Source: Janthinobacterium sp. SUN073 (lineage in GTDB: Bacteria; Pseudomonadota; Gammaproteobacteria; Burkholderiales; Burkholderiaceae_D). From it: a stretch of DNA of 64,000 nucleotides. The stretch spans positions 1,320,781-1,384,780 of the forward strand of contig NZ_JAPUBT010000001.1 in the NCBI RefSeq assembly GCF_030397665.1, given 5' to 3'. This document shows positions 35,174-44,349 of the stretch, piece by piece. The notes below the pieces were generated by a model that saw only the letters and a list, made by a program, of their open reading frames with translations, did not search any database and was not told the origin of the DNA. The translations under genes were made by a program, and so were the position numbers. The stretch's first letter is position 1. The number at the start of each line of letters is the position of its first letter.

Positions 35174-36439
35174 TTAGAAAACGAAATCGATGGCGGCGGC
35201 AGCCACCGTGACGGGGCCATGGAAGCCTGGCCTGGATTGCACGAACAGGCCCGGGCCATTCCTCGGCTTGATGCGGTCGATCTGCACTTTCAGCGCGGCC
35301 GAACGGTGGAAGTCCCAGCGCACGCCGATGCTGTCCGTCGATTGTTCGAGCTGGTTGCGCATATAGGCGAGGGTGTCGACGCCGGCCGACAGGGCGCGCA
35401 GGGTCGGCGTGCAGGCGGCTGGATAGCCGGCAGGGCAAGATGCGGGCACGGTGTTGTTCACGCGGCCATCGGCCTTCAGGCTGGCGTGGCTGTAGTACGG
35501 CAGGAAAGCGCCGATGCGGTAGCCCCCCATCACATACCACGACGTGCTGTCGCTGACATAGCTGTCCGTCTTGCGCTTGGCATATTCGGACTGCAGCAGC
35601 ACATTGTTCCAGTCCAGGCCCAGGCCCACGGACGTGAAGGATGCCTTCTTGTCCTTGACTTCCAGCGCATCAGCCAGAGCGCCCAGTTGGGCGATCCGGT
35701 AGCCGCTGCCGGCCGCGCGCAAGCTGCCCATCAAGGTATTCAGGCTGGGCGAATCATTGATCGTCAGCTTGGTCTCGGCGCGGCCGAAACGCACGGTGAA
35801 GGGGCCATGTTCGGCCACCACGTTGAGGGCGACGATGGACTTGCCTTCCACCTGCACGGTCGAAGCGGGACCCGTGGCCAGGGTGGCTTTGGTGCGGCCC
35901 AGCGCCAGCTGCGTGGTGATGCTGGTGTCGCCCGCGCTGAACTGGTAGGTGCCATCGATGCCGTCGATGCTGTTCAGGGGCACCTGCGAATACATTTCGC
36001 CCGGTGGGCGCAGCATGGTATTGGCATAGCCCACGTTACGGTAATCGGAAATCATGAAGACGGGCAGACCCATGCGGCCAACGCGCACACTGAAGCTGTC
36101 CGACACCTTGGCCTTGGCGAAGGCCCACGCCAGTTCGGCGCCGAAATCATCCTCGCCATCCTTGCGCGCCAGGCCCTGCACGGTGGCCGACAACCAGGGA
36201 TTGACGGTGACATTGGCCTGCAGTCCCAGGTTGGAATCGACACCCGTTCGGGCAGTACGACCCGCACCGGCAGCCTGGTTCGGGCGCGCGAACTGCGCGT
36301 TGTCGGTATCGGCCACAGTCAGCGCGGCGGTGCCGAAACCGCTGATCTTGACGGTCGGGCCACTGGCGACATCTTCGGCGTAGGCGTGGCTGATGGCCAG
36401 GGGTATGGCCATCAGAAAAATCAGGACGTGTTTATTCAT
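35174..36439 (-). CDS. Outer-membrane porin-like beta-barrel protein
   Basis: 421 residues from ATG 36439. The signal peptide MNKHVLIFLMAIPLAISHAYA is followed by a barrel with alternating hydrophobic strands: VKISGFGTAALTVADTDNAQF at the start, SFSVRVGRMGLPVFMISDYRNVG in the middle, and a C-terminal strand ending in Phe (AAAAIDFVF), the outer-membrane targeting signal. The family resembles the porins often found beside PstS-like proteins and sensor genes in Oxalobacteraceae and Shewanella. First gene of the porin/binding-protein/chemoreceptor unit. Confidence 0.8.
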   Translation of the reverse strand: MNKHVLIFLMAIPLAISHAYAEDVASGPTVKISGFGTAALTVADTDNAQFARPNQAAGAGRTARTGVDSNLGLQANVTVNPWLSATVQGLARKDGEDDFGAELAWAFAKAKVSDSFSVRVGRMGLPVFMISDYRNVGYANTMLRPPGEMYSQVPLNSIDGIDGTYQFSAGDTSITTQLALGRTKATLATGPASTVQVEGKSIVALNVVAEHGPFTVRFGRAETKLTINDSPSLNTLMGSLRAAGSGYRIAQLGALADALEVKDKKASFTSVGLGLDWNNVLLQSEYAKRKTDSYVSDSTSWYVMGGYRIGAFLPYYSHASLKADGRVNNTVPASCPAGYPAACTPTLRALSAGVDTLAYMRNQLEQSTDSIGVRWDFHRSAALKVQIDRIKPRNGPGLFVQSRPGFHGPVTVAAAAIDFVF

Positions 36440-36856
36440 AGTAATTAAATACCCGTAGCGGTGAACATTAATCGTGGAGTGGGCTCGAGGTCGATGGCTC
36501 ACCGGCCGTAAAAGGCCGGGTCCGTTTTTTCGCGCCACCAGCGCGTCGTGGAGCGTGCTTGGCAGCGTGACCAGTGAGTAAAACCATGCTACAGAGAAAA
36601 GGTTTTACGTTGGAAAGTTTTCTTGAGGCAATGAGCGAATTCGCCCCTTTTCACGAAAAAAGCACGCGTTCTAGAGGGGTTTATCTAAATAGCACGCGGT
36701 GCAAAACCACACTTTCGCTATACTTTTCATACACTTATGGATAATTCAAGAGCGAAATGATTGGCCTGCCATTAAACCGCGCGGCGCCCATAAAAAAGGC
36801 GCCACCCGTGCGAAGATCGCGGGCAGCGCCGTTCAAACCGGTCCTGCAGGAGATGC
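36440..36856. other. Intergenic region between the porin promoter and the end of paaZ
   Basis: About 417 bases. It holds the paaZ terminator (36792-36830), an AT-rich stretch at 36580-36770 that is probably the porin promoter region, and a 6-pair hairpin CCGGCC/GGCCGG (36502-36519) in the porin leader, followed on the plus strand by TTTTTT. I see no gene in it. Confidence 0.45.
36792..36830 (-). terminator. Rho-independent terminator of the paa series
   Basis: Read on the minus strand, GGCGC (plus 36826-36830) pairs with GCGCC (plus 36798-36802), with further pairing of CCCG/CGGG inside, followed by TTTTTT (plus 36792-36797). It lies 27 bases after the paaZ stop. Confidence 0.75.
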
Positions 36857-38908
36857 TTATTCGCGCTTCGACACCAGGGTCAAAATATCGTAGCTGGCTA
36901 CCAGTTCCTCGTTCTGGTTGGTCACCTGCACGTCCCACGCCACCACGCCCTGGCCCACGCCAAAGACGTCCTTGCGGTTGCGGTCGACCTTGCGCTTGCA
37001 GGTCAGGCGCGCGCGGATGGTGTCGCCGATGGCGACGGGGGCGACGAAGCGCAGGTTATCCAGGCCATAGTTGGCCAGCACGGGACCGACGCCAGGCGAG
37101 ACGAACAAGCCGGCGGCGGCCGACAGCACGAAGTAGCCGTGGGCGATGCGCTTGCCGAACTGCGATTCCCTGGCAGCGATTTCGTCGAAGTGCATGTAGA
37201 AGAAATCGCCCGAGATGCCGCCAAAGGCGACGATATCCGCTTCGCTGACAGTGCGGCGGTGCGTGAGCAGCGAATCGCCCGTCTTCAGGTCCTCGAAGTG
37301 CTTGCGGAACGGATGGATCGGGCTTTCGTTGACATCCGCGCCGCGCACATATTCGCCCGTGATCGCCGCCAGCATGGTCGGTGAGCCTTGCACAGCCGCC
37401 CGTTGCAAGTAGTGGCGCACGGCGCGCACCCCGCCCAGTTCTTCGCCGCCGCCCGCGCGGCCAGGGCCGCCGTGCTTCAGTTGCGGCAGGGGCGAGCCAT
37501 GGCCCGTCGAATCGACGGAGGCCACGCGCTCGAGCACATGCACGCGGCCATGCGTGGCCGCCACCTGCGGCACCACGCGCGCGGCGATCTTCGGATCGCG
37601 CGTCACCAGGGTACTCACCAGGCTGCCCTTGCCGCGCGCGGCCAGCGCCAGCGCCTCGTCGATATCCTTGTAGCCCATCATGGTGCTGACGGGGCCGAAT
37701 GCTTCCACGTCATGCACGGCGTCGTTGCCGAAGGCGTCGCGGCACAGCAGCAAGGTCGGCGAGAAGAAGCTGCCGTCAAGGGCGCCATCGCCCAGCGGAC
37801 TAAAACCGTCGGCCGCCCCGAACACCACTTCGTTACCCTGCGACAGCGTGGCGACCCGCTCCGCCACGTCGTTCTGCTGTTCCTTCGAGGCCAGCGCGCC
37901 CATGCGCACGCCTTCGATGGACGGGTCGCCCACCACCACCTTGGCCAGGCGCTCGCGCAGGCGCGTACCGACGGCATCCATCAAGTGCTCGGACACGATG
38001 ATGCGGCGAATCGCCGTGCACTTCTGGCCCGACTTGCCCGTCATTTCGCGCACCACTTCCTTGACGAACAGGTCGAATTCCACGTCGTCGGGCGTGACGT
38101 CCGGCGCCAGGATGGCGCAGTTGAGCGAATCGGCTTCGCCGTTGAACGGCACGGACTGGGCGATCAGGTTCGGATTCGTGCGCAGCTTGGCCGCCGTGGC
38201 GGCCGACCCTGTAAACGTGACGAAATCCTGGCCATTCAAACGGTCCAGCAAGTCGCCCGTGGAACCGATCACCAGTTGCAAACTACCGGCCGGCAGCAAG
38301 CCCGATTCATGCATCATGCGCACGACAGCCTGCGTCAGGTAGCTCGTCGCCGTGGCCGGCTTGGCGATGCAGGGCATGGCAGCGAGAAAACTCGGCGCGA
38401 ATTTTTCCAGCAGACCCCAGATGGGGAAGTTGAAGGCGTTGATGTGCACGGCCAGGCCGCCGCGCGGCACCAGGATGTGCGTGCCGGCGAAGCCGCCTTT
38501 TTTACCCAGCGCGATGGCAGGGCCTTCGTGCAGCACGTTCGACGACGGCAGCTCGTTGCTGCCCATGCTGGCGTAGGCGAACAGGGTGCCCGTGCCGCCC
38601 TCGATATCGACCCAGCTGTCGGCGCGCGTGGCGCCCGACAGGTGCGAGATCGCATACAGCTCTTCCTTGCGCTCGACCAGGTACAGGGCCAATGCCTTCA
38701 GGCGTGCGGCGCGCTGCTGGAAGTCCAGCGCCATCAGGCCCGGCACGCCCGTCTTGCGGGCATACGTGACGGCTTCGTCGAAGTCGATCTTCTCGGCATG
38801 CGTGTGATAGATCACGCGGTTGTTCAAGGCGCTGTGCAGGGGCACGGCGGCGCTTTCGCCCAGCCAGCGGCCAGCGATCAGGCTTTGCAGGGTGGATATT
38901 TGAGCCAT
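36857..38908 (-). CDS. paaZ: Bifunctional PaaZ: oxepin-CoA hydrolase / semialdehyde dehydrogenase
   Basis: Opens the oxepin-CoA ring and oxidises the resulting aldehyde to 3-oxo-5,6-dehydrosuberyl-CoA with NADP in the phenylacetate pathway. 683 residues, matching the known length. The N-terminal aldehyde dehydrogenase domain (about 1-520) has catalytic Glu258 (NGEADSLN) and Cys297 ([10 protein letters not shown]). The C-terminal MaoC-like hotdog hydratase (about 530-680) shows [20 protein letters not shown] and the hydratase pocket DFFYMHFDE, though the family Asp-x4-His reads D-FFYM-H. Both activities therefore look intact. Last gene of the paa series, followed by a terminator and preceded by a palindromic repeat. 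Confidence 0.96.
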   Translation of the reverse strand: MAQISTLQSLIAGRWLGESAAVPLHSALNNRVIYHTHAEKIDFDEAVTYARKTGVPGLMALDFQQRAARLKALALYLVERKEELYAISHLSGATRADSWVDIEGGTGTLFAYASMGSNELPSSNVLHEGPAIALGKKGGFAGTHILVPRGGLAVHINAFNFPIWGLLEKFAPSFLAAMPCIAKPATATSYLTQAVVRMMHESGLLPAGSLQLVIGSTGDLLDRLNGQDFVTFTGSAATAAKLRTNPNLIAQSVPFNGEADSLNCAILAPDVTPDDVEFDLFVKEVVREMTGKSGQKCTAIRRIIVSEHLMDAVGTRLRERLAKVVVGDPSIEGVRMGALASKEQQNDVAERVATLSQGNEVVFGAADGFSPLGDGALDGSFFSPTLLLCRDAFGNDAVHDVEAFGPVSTMMGYKDIDEALALAARGKGSLVSTLVTRDPKIAARVVPQVAATHGRVHVLERVASVDSTGHGSPLPQLKHGGPGRAGGGEELGGVRAVRHYLQRAAVQGSPTMLAAITGEYVRGADVNESPIHPFRKHFEDLKTGDSLLTHRRTVSEADIVAFGGISGDFFYMHFDEIAARESQFGKRIAHGYFVLSAAAGLFVSPGVGPVLANYGLDNLRFVAPVAIGDTIRARLTCKRKVDRNRKDVFGVGQGVVAWDVQVTNQNEELVASYDILTLVSKRE

Positions 38909-38923
38909 GTGGTTTCTCCGTTA

Positions 38924-38950
38924 GGGGTCAGACCCGTCGGGTCTGACCCC
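38924..38950. repeat. Palindromic intergenic repeat, copy 1 (paaY-paaZ)
   Basis: GGGGTCAGACCC (38924-38935) and GGGTCTGACCCC (38939-38950) are exact inverses around GTC. This copy lacks the outer AACCC/GGGTT arms seen in the others. Relative to the majority core, both arms differ by matching changes. Confidence 0.85.
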
Positions 38951-38970
38951 AGCATTTAAAGGGTTAAAGG

Positions 38971-39585
38971 TTATTGCGCCGCAGCGTTCTTGTGCAAGTG
39001 CAGCGGCAAGGCGGATTCAAAATTGAGGCGCTGGCGGTTCGCCTCGACTTGCGTCAGGGCGTCCACTTCGCGCATCGTCTGCATGGAGCGCACGGCCAGT
39101 TCGTGGTACTGGCTGGTGCCCGAGCTTTTCCATTTGATTTCATCGTCGGTCAGCGACCGTATCACCTTGGCGGGCGTGCCCACCACCATGCTGCGCGGCG
39201 CGACGATCATGCCCGCCTTGACGAAACTCATGGCAGCGACGATGGATTCCGCGCCGATGATGGCGTTGTCCATCACCACGGCATTCATGCCCACCAGTGC
39301 ATTGCGGCCGATGCGGCAGCCATGCAGCACGGCGCCATGGCCGATATGGCCGTCGACTTCGACCACCGTGTCGCAACCGGGGAAGCCGTGCATGACGCAG
39401 GTATCCTGCAGATTGGCGCCCTCTTCCAGGATCAAACGGCCGAAGTCGCCGCGGATCGAGGCCAGCGGGCCGATATAGCAGCGCGGGCCGACGATCACGT
39501 CGCCGATCAACACGGCGGACGGGTGCACATAGGCGCTGGGGTGGACGACGGGGGTGATGCCGTTGATTTCGTAGACTTTGACCAT
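38971..39585 (-). CDS. paaY: PaaY, hexapeptide-repeat thioesterase/carbonic-anhydrase-like protein
   Basis: Left-handed beta-helix trimer of the gamma-carbonic-anhydrase superfamily, 204 residues. Hexapeptide repeats run from [21 protein letters not shown] to [19 protein letters not shown], with the metal ligands in CVMHGFPG and [12 protein letters not shown]. In other bacteria PaaY hydrolyses non-productive thioesters formed by the pathway. The start [12 protein letters not shown] is typical. It lies between the ABC transporter genes and paaZ, with a palindromic repeat on either side. Confidence 0.92.
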   Translation of the reverse strand: MVKVYEINGITPVVHPSAYVHPSAVLIGDVIVGPRCYIGPLASIRGDFGRLILEEGANLQDTCVMHGFPGCDTVVEVDGHIGHGAVLHGCRIGRNALVGMNAVVMDNAIIGAESIVAAMSFVKAGMIVAPRSMVVGTPAKVIRSLTDDEIKWKSSGTSQYHELAVRSMQTMREVDALTQVEANRQRLNFESALPLHLHKNAAAQ

Positions 39586-39624
39586 AAAAACTCCTATATG
39601 CCTTGAGATAAAGCGTGCTTTCAG

Positions 39625-39685
39625 CCCAAGACCTCAACTGCCGGGGTCGGCCCCTCAGGGTCCGACCCCAGTCTCTGCTCTTGGG
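39625..39685. repeat. Palindromic intergenic repeat, copy 2 (livF-like gene to paaY)
   Basis: Outer arms CCCAAG (39625-39630) and CTTGGG (39680-39685) enclose the core GGGGTCGGCCCCT (39643-39655) and AGGGTCCGACCCC (39657-39669), which has one mismatch. The element ends exactly at the stop codon of the ATP-binding protein gene. Confidence 0.85.
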
Positions 39686-40420
39686 TTACATGCCCAGATA
39701 CGCGCTTTGTACCTGCTCGTTGTGCAGCAATTCGGGACCGGGGCCGGACAGCGTGATGGCGCCCGTCTCGATCACGTAACCCACGTCAGCAATCGACAGG
39801 GCCGCGTGCGCGTTCTGCTCGACGAAGAAGATGGTGATGCCTTGGTCGCGCAGTTCGGCCACGATGCGGAAGATTTCCGCGATCAATAGCGGCGCCAGGC
39901 CCATGCTGGGTTCATCGAGCAGCAGCAGTTGCGGACGGCCCATCAGCGCGCGCGCCATGGCCAGCATCTGCTGCTGCCCACCGGACAAGGTCCCGGCCAG
40001 CAGCAAGCGCTTTTCCTTCAGGATGGGGAACAGCCCATACATGCGCTCCATGTCGCCCGCCACGTCCTGCGCAGGGCGCGTAAAGGCGCCCAGGCGCAGA
40101 TTGTCTTCCACCGTCATGGGGCCGAACACTTGCCGCCCTTCCGGCACCTGGCAAATGCCGCTGCGCACGCGCTTGTCGGCGCTCATGCGGCTGACGTCCT
40201 GGCCGGCGAAGGCGATGCTGCCCGCGCTGATCGGCTGCACGCCGGAAATGGCCCGCAGCAGGGTCGTCTTGCCGGCGCCATTCGCGCCCACCAGCGCCAC
40301 CAGCTGCCCCTGGCGCACCTGCAGGTCGATGCCGTGCAGGGCTTGGATGCGGCCGTAATGGCTGGTCAAGCCGGCAATATCGAGCACCAGCGGAGTTTGA
40401 GGTTTTTCCATCTTCATCAT
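39686..40420 (-). CDS. Branched-chain-amino-acid-type ABC transporter ATP-binding protein (LivF-like)
   Basis: One of two ATPases of a HAAT-family uptake system, 244 residues. Walker A GANGAGKTTLLRAI, signature LSGGQQQMLAMARAL and Walker B LLLLDEPSMGLAP are intact, and IFFVEQNAHAALSIAD is the LivF H-loop region. The start overlaps the stop of the LivG-like gene by 4 bases. Within the paa series the transporter probably imports phenylacetate or a related aromatic acid; HAAT systems for aromatic acids are known. This is inferred from location. Confidence 0.93.
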   Translation of the reverse strand: MMKMEKPQTPLVLDIAGLTSHYGRIQALHGIDLQVRQGQLVALVGANGAGKTTLLRAISGVQPISAGSIAFAGQDVSRMSADKRVRSGICQVPEGRQVFGPMTVEDNLRLGAFTRPAQDVAGDMERMYGLFPILKEKRLLLAGTLSGGQQQMLAMARALMGRPQLLLLDEPSMGLAPLLIAEIFRIVAELRDQGITIFFVEQNAHAALSIADVGYVIETGAITLSGPGPELLHNEQVQSAYLGM

Positions 40421-41172
40421 GCCGCCACTCCCAGATACGCGGCCACCACGTCGGGATTAGCGCGCACTTCGGCGGCGGTTCCCTCGGCCAGCTTCTTGCC
40501 ATAGTCGAGCACCAGGATATGGTCCGACAGATTCATCACCAGTTTCATGTCATGCTCGACCAGCACCACCGTCACGCCAGATTGCGCCACCTTGCGTATC
40601 AAGGCTTCGATCTCGCCCGTCTCTGTATGGTTCAGACCCGCGGCCGGCTCATCGAGCAGCAGCACCTTCGGCTTGGCCGCCAGCGCGCGCGCGATTTCCA
40701 GGCGTTTTAATGCGCCATACGACATCTGCCCCGCCTCGTCATCGATATGCCGCCCCACGCCGACAAACTCCATCAGGCCCGCCGCCTCGTCGCGACAGGC
40801 CGCGTCGGCACGGCGCACGGACGGCAAACGCAGCATGGAGGCGAACAGGTTCTGGTTCAGGCGCAAATGCGCGCCCACCATGACATTATCGATGGCCGTC
40901 ATGTTCATGCACACTTGCAGGTTCTGGAAGGTGCGGCTCATGCCGCGCCGCGCCAGCGCATCGGGCGGCATGGCGGCCACGTTCTCGCCATTCAGCAAAA
41001 TCTCGCCCCTGGTCGGCGTGTACACACCCGTGATCAAATTGAACAAGGTCGTCTTGCCTGCGCCGTTCGGCCCGATCACGGAGTGGATATTGCCTTCCTT
41101 GACGGTGAAACTCACATCCTGCACCGCGTGCACGCCGCCGAAGCTCTTGCTCAGATTGTTAATCGTCAGCAT
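40417..41172 (-). CDS. Branched-chain-amino-acid-type ABC transporter ATP-binding protein (LivG-like)
   Basis: Second ATPase of the uptake system, 251 residues. Walker A GPNGAGKTTLFNLITG, signature MSYGALKRLEIARALA (the LivG form, with Tyr in the signature), Walker B VLLLDEPAAGLNHTE and the LivG-specific TRGEILLNGENVAAMPPD. The C-terminal YLGVAA is typical. It begins 1 base after the stop of the LivM-like permease gene, so all the transporter genes are one transcript. Confidence 0.93.
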   Translation of the reverse strand: MLTINNLSKSFGGVHAVQDVSFTVKEGNIHSVIGPNGAGKTTLFNLITGVYTPTRGEILLNGENVAAMPPDALARRGMSRTFQNLQVCMNMTAIDNVMVGAHLRLNQNLFASMLRLPSVRRADAACRDEAAGLMEFVGVGRHIDDEAGQMSYGALKRLEIARALAAKPKVLLLDEPAAGLNHTETGEIEALIRKVAQSGVTVVLVEHDMKLVMNLSDHILVLDYGKKLAEGTAAEVRANPDVVAAYLGVAA

Positions 41173-41173
41173 C

Positions 41174-42169
41174 TCACACCTCCTGTGCCGGTGGTTTATT
41201 TGATGCGGCGGGCGCCTTGGGCACCCCTGCCCGCTTGCGCGAACGGCTGGCCAGGCTCGGTACGAGCCCCTTGGGCATGAAGATCATGGTGGCCATCAAA
41301 ATCACGCCGAAGACCACCGTTTCCCAGCCTTCAAAACTGGACAACAGTTGCGGCAGGATCGTCAGCAGGGCCGCGCCGATGATGGAGCCGAAGATCGATG
41401 CCATGCCGCCCACCACCACCATCGTCACCAGCTCGATCGAGTGGAAGAAGCCGGCCAGGTTGGGGGTAATAAAACCGATGTAGTGGGCGCTGATGCTGCC
41501 CGCGATACTGGCAATGACGGCCGACAGCACGAACACGCGCACCTTGAAGCGGGTCGTATCGACGCCGACCACGCGGGCCGCCACTTCCGAGCCATGGATC
41601 GCCTGCAGCGCGCGGCCGACGGGCGAATCGATCAGGTTCAGCGCCAGCCAGGTGACGAGCAACAGCAGCACGGCGCACACCAGGTACCACGATTTTTCAC
41701 CGGCGATTTCCAGGCCGCCCAAGGTGAAGGCGGACACTCCGATGCCGTCCGGGCCGCCCGTCCATTGCGTCTCGTTGTTGATGACGATGGAAATGATGAT
41801 GCCCAGGCCCAGGGTCGCCATGGCCAGGGTATGGCCCTTGAGTTTTAGCACGGGACGCGCCAGCAGCAGCGCCAGCAAGCCGGTGGCGACGGCACCGGCG
41901 GCCAGGGCGGCGAGCGGCGGCCAGCCGTAGTGCGTGGTCAGCACGGCCGACGCATACGCACCCAGGCCATAGAAACCCGCGTGACCCAGGCTGATCTGGC
42001 CCGTGTAGCCCATCAACAGGTTCAGGCCGATGACGACGATGGCGTTCAGGGCGATGCGGATCGCCACGTCATAGTAGAACGCATTGGTGAGGAACAGCGG
42101 CAGGATCGCCAGCACCAGTGCCAGCACCAGCAAGCCACCGTGACGCGAGCGTGTGAAAAAGTTGGTCAT
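41174..42169 (-). CDS. LivM-like ABC transporter permease
   Basis: 331 residues with about nine membrane helices. Family marks: IALNAIVVIGLNLLMGYTGQISLGHAGFYGLGAYASA (here cited in part as LLMGYTGQISLGHAGFYGLG) and the EAA-like loop LNLIDSPVGRALQAIHGSEVAARVVGVD. A Lys/Arg- and Pro-rich cytoplasmic tail follows. It overlaps the LivH-like gene by 4 bases. Permease half of the putative aromatic-acid importer. Confidence 0.93.
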   Translation of the reverse strand: MTNFFTRSRHGGLLVLALVLAILPLFLTNAFYYDVAIRIALNAIVVIGLNLLMGYTGQISLGHAGFYGLGAYASAVLTTHYGWPPLAALAAGAVATGLLALLLARPVLKLKGHTLAMATLGLGIIISIVINNETQWTGGPDGIGVSAFTLGGLEIAGEKSWYLVCAVLLLLVTWLALNLIDSPVGRALQAIHGSEVAARVVGVDTTRFKVRVFVLSAVIASIAGSISAHYIGFITPNLAGFFHSIELVTMVVVGGMASIFGSIIGAALLTILPQLLSSFEGWETVVFGVILMATMIFMPKGLVPSLASRSRKRAGVPKAPAASNKPPAQEV

Positions 42170-43044
42170 ACACGCTCCGAATTTTTAGCGCCAAACAAGC
42201 CTTGCGGCAGGAAGAACAGGATCAACAAGATCAGCACGAACGGCACGGCGTCCTTGTAGGCCGAGGAGATGTAGCCGGCCGTCATGGCTTCGGCGATGCC
42301 GAGGATCAGGCCACCGGCAATCGCACCGGCGCCACCGCCCAGGCCACCGAGGACGGCGGCGACAAAGCCTTTCAGGCCCAGCATGATGCCCGCGTCATAC
42401 GAGGTATACGTGATCGGCGCGACGAGAATGCCGCCCGCCGCGCCCAGCAGGGCCGACAAACCGAACGAAAACAGCAGCACCTTGCGCGTGTTGATGCCCA
42501 CCAGTTGCGCCGCCAGCTTGTTGTGCGAGGTGGCCAGCATGGCCTTGCCCATCAGGGTGCGGCCGAAGAACCAGCCCAGCACCAGCACGATGACGACCGT
42601 CACGCCCAGCACCCACAGGCTTTGCGGCAGCAGGCTGGCGCCCAGAAATTCGATCGGCGCGTCGCCGGAAAAGGCTGGCAGTGTATGCGTATCCTTGCCC
42701 AGCCAGATTTGCACCAGGCCGCGCAGCACCAGCGAGGCGCCGATGGTGATGATCAACAGGGTAATGACCTGCGCGTTTTGCGCCGGTTCGATCACGGTTT
42801 TTTCCATCAACAGGCCAACGATACCGGTGGCGATGACGGCCAGGATGATGGCCAGCGGCAGCGGCACGCCGGCGGCCGACATCACGGCGGCCAGCATCCC
42901 GCCCAGCATGATGAATTCGCCCTGGGCGAAGTTGATCACGCCGCTGGTGTTGTAGATGATGGTAAAGCCCAGCGCCGCCAGCGCGTAGGCGGAACCGACC
43001 GTCATCCCGGAATACAGAAATTGTAGAAATTGAGCGACTTCCAT
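42166..43044 (-). CDS. LivH-like ABC transporter permease
   Basis: 292 residues, about eight membrane helices. Typical LivH sequence: LYSGMTVGSAYALAALGFTIIYNTSGVINFAQGEF (cited in part: ALAALGFTIIYNTSGVINFA) and the cytoplasmic loop TLMGKAMLATSHNKLAAQLVGIN. The terminal LFGAKNSERV is short. First permease after the binding-protein gene, with a 72-base gap that may hold a processing or translation signal. Confidence 0.93.
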   Translation of the reverse strand: MEVAQFLQFLYSGMTVGSAYALAALGFTIIYNTSGVINFAQGEFIMLGGMLAAVMSAAGVPLPLAIILAVIATGIVGLLMEKTVIEPAQNAQVITLLIITIGASLVLRGLVQIWLGKDTHTLPAFSGDAPIEFLGASLLPQSLWVLGVTVVIVLVLGWFFGRTLMGKAMLATSHNKLAAQLVGINTRKVLLFSFGLSALLGAAGGILVAPITYTSYDAGIMLGLKGFVAAVLGGLGGGAGAIAGGLILGIAEAMTAGYISSAYKDAVPFVLILLILFFLPQGLFGAKNSERV

Positions 43045-43116
43045 GGTGTCTCCATTATGTTCGGCTGCGCGCGGACCGCCTTCGAGGGCCGCCCGCGCAG
43101 GTACTTCTGGCTTACA

Positions 43117-44268
43117 TTATTTCGACAATTGCCATTCGCCGTTCTTCACTTCCACCATGCGGAACGCCGACAGGTCCAGGCCCATGTGGTCTTTGGCCGA
43201 CATGTTGAAAACGCCGGTCGTGCCCACAAAACCCTTGGTCGTTTCCAGCGCCGTGCGCACTTTTTCGCGGTCCGTGCCCCCGGCGCGCTTGATGGCGTCG
43301 ACCGACAGGTTCAGGGCATCGAGTGCATAGCCGCCAAAGGTCGACGGATCGATCTTGTAGCGCTCTTTATACGTCTTGTCGTAGCCGACCACGGTGGCCT
43401 TTTGCGCGTCGCTGTCCGGCAGCATGGCGCCGATCAAGAGGGCTGGCGTTGGCAGGCGCACGCCTTCGGCGGCTTTGCCCGACAGCTTCAGATACTCGTC
43501 CGACGCCACGCCGTGCGACTGGTACAGCGGCAGCGCGGACATGCCCAGCTGGCCGTAGTTTTTGGTCACCACGGCCGGACCCTGGCCCAGGCCGAAGACG
43601 AATACTGCTTGCACGCCGTTTGTATTCTTGATGCGCGTCAGCTGCGCCGTGATGTCCGTGTCTTTCGGGCCGTAGGTTTCATCGGCCACCAGCGTGATGC
43701 CATATTTCGAGGCGACGATCTGCGATTCCTTGCGTCCCGAGGCGCCGAAGCCGCTCGTTTCCGACAGCAGGCCCACCTTGCTGATGCCTCGCTTCTTCAT
43801 GTCCTCGAACACCTTCTCGGCCGCCATGCGGTCCGTATGCGGCGTCTTGAACACCCATTTCTTGACCGGATCGATGATGACCACGGCGCCTGCCAGCGAA
43901 ATGAACGGCATGCTGGCGCGCTCCACCAGCGGCGCCATCGCCATCGTCGCGCCGGTGGTGGTGCCGCCGATCAGCACGTCGACCTTGTCCGACTCGATCA
44001 GGCGTTTCGTGAAACCGTTGGCCTTGGCCGCATCGCTGCCGTCGTCGTAGTGCACCAGTTCCAGCTTTCGTCCCAGCACGCCGCCGGCCGCATTGATTTT
44101 CTCGATATACAGCTGCAGGGTTTTCAGTTCAGGGTCGCCCAGGAAGGCGGCAGGTCCCGTGACGGACAGCACGGAACCGATCTTGATGTTCTCGGCCGCA
44201 TACGCGCCCGCGGCGGACATGGCCAGTACGCCGGCGATCAGGGTTTTCTTGAAAATATTGGCAATCAT
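43117..44268 (-). CDS. Periplasmic binding protein of the HAAT-type transporter
   Basis: 383 residues from ATG 44268, picked because GGAGA lies 9 bases upstream; an ATG 12 bases earlier is in frame. Signal peptide MIANIFKKTLIAGVLAMSAA then GAYAAENIKIG. Two-lobed Peripla_BP_6 fold: VLSVTGPAAFLGDPELKTL, LIGGTTTGATMAMAPLVERA and GGYALDALNLSVDAIKRAGG. In this class the binding protein sets substrate specificity. Placement between paaJ and the permease genes suggests phenylacetate or a precursor. Confidence 0.9.
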   Translation of the reverse strand: MIANIFKKTLIAGVLAMSAAGAYAAENIKIGSVLSVTGPAAFLGDPELKTLQLYIEKINAAGGVLGRKLELVHYDDGSDAAKANGFTKRLIESDKVDVLIGGTTTGATMAMAPLVERASMPFISLAGAVVIIDPVKKWVFKTPHTDRMAAEKVFEDMKKRGISKVGLLSETSGFGASGRKESQIVASKYGITLVADETYGPKDTDITAQLTRIKNTNGVQAVFVFGLGQGPAVVTKNYGQLGMSALPLYQSHGVASDEYLKLSGKAAEGVRLPTPALLIGAMLPDSDAQKATVVGYDKTYKERYKIDPSTFGGYALDALNLSVDAIKRAGGTDREKVRTALETTKGFVGTTGVFNMSAKDHMGLDLSAFRMVEVKNGEWQLSK

Positions 44269-44349
44269 TGTGGTCTCCACCAGGTTGGCACTACGGTCAA
44301 TTTTGGTTGGCGCTTTTTTACCAGCCTGCGCCTTTTTTGTTTTACTTTG

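Noticed and set aside
34440-36439. Pho box ahead of the porin and PstS-like genes
   Set aside because: I looked for two CTGTCA-type repeats with proper spacing upstream of 36439 and found only a weak CTGTAGCAT; not enough to claim phosphate control.
36502-36530. Hairpin CCGGCC/GGCCGG followed by TTTTTT as a plus-strand terminator
   Set aside because: No plus-strand gene precedes it. It lies in the leader of the minus-strand porin gene, where it has no T-run, so its role is unclear and I did not list it as a terminator.
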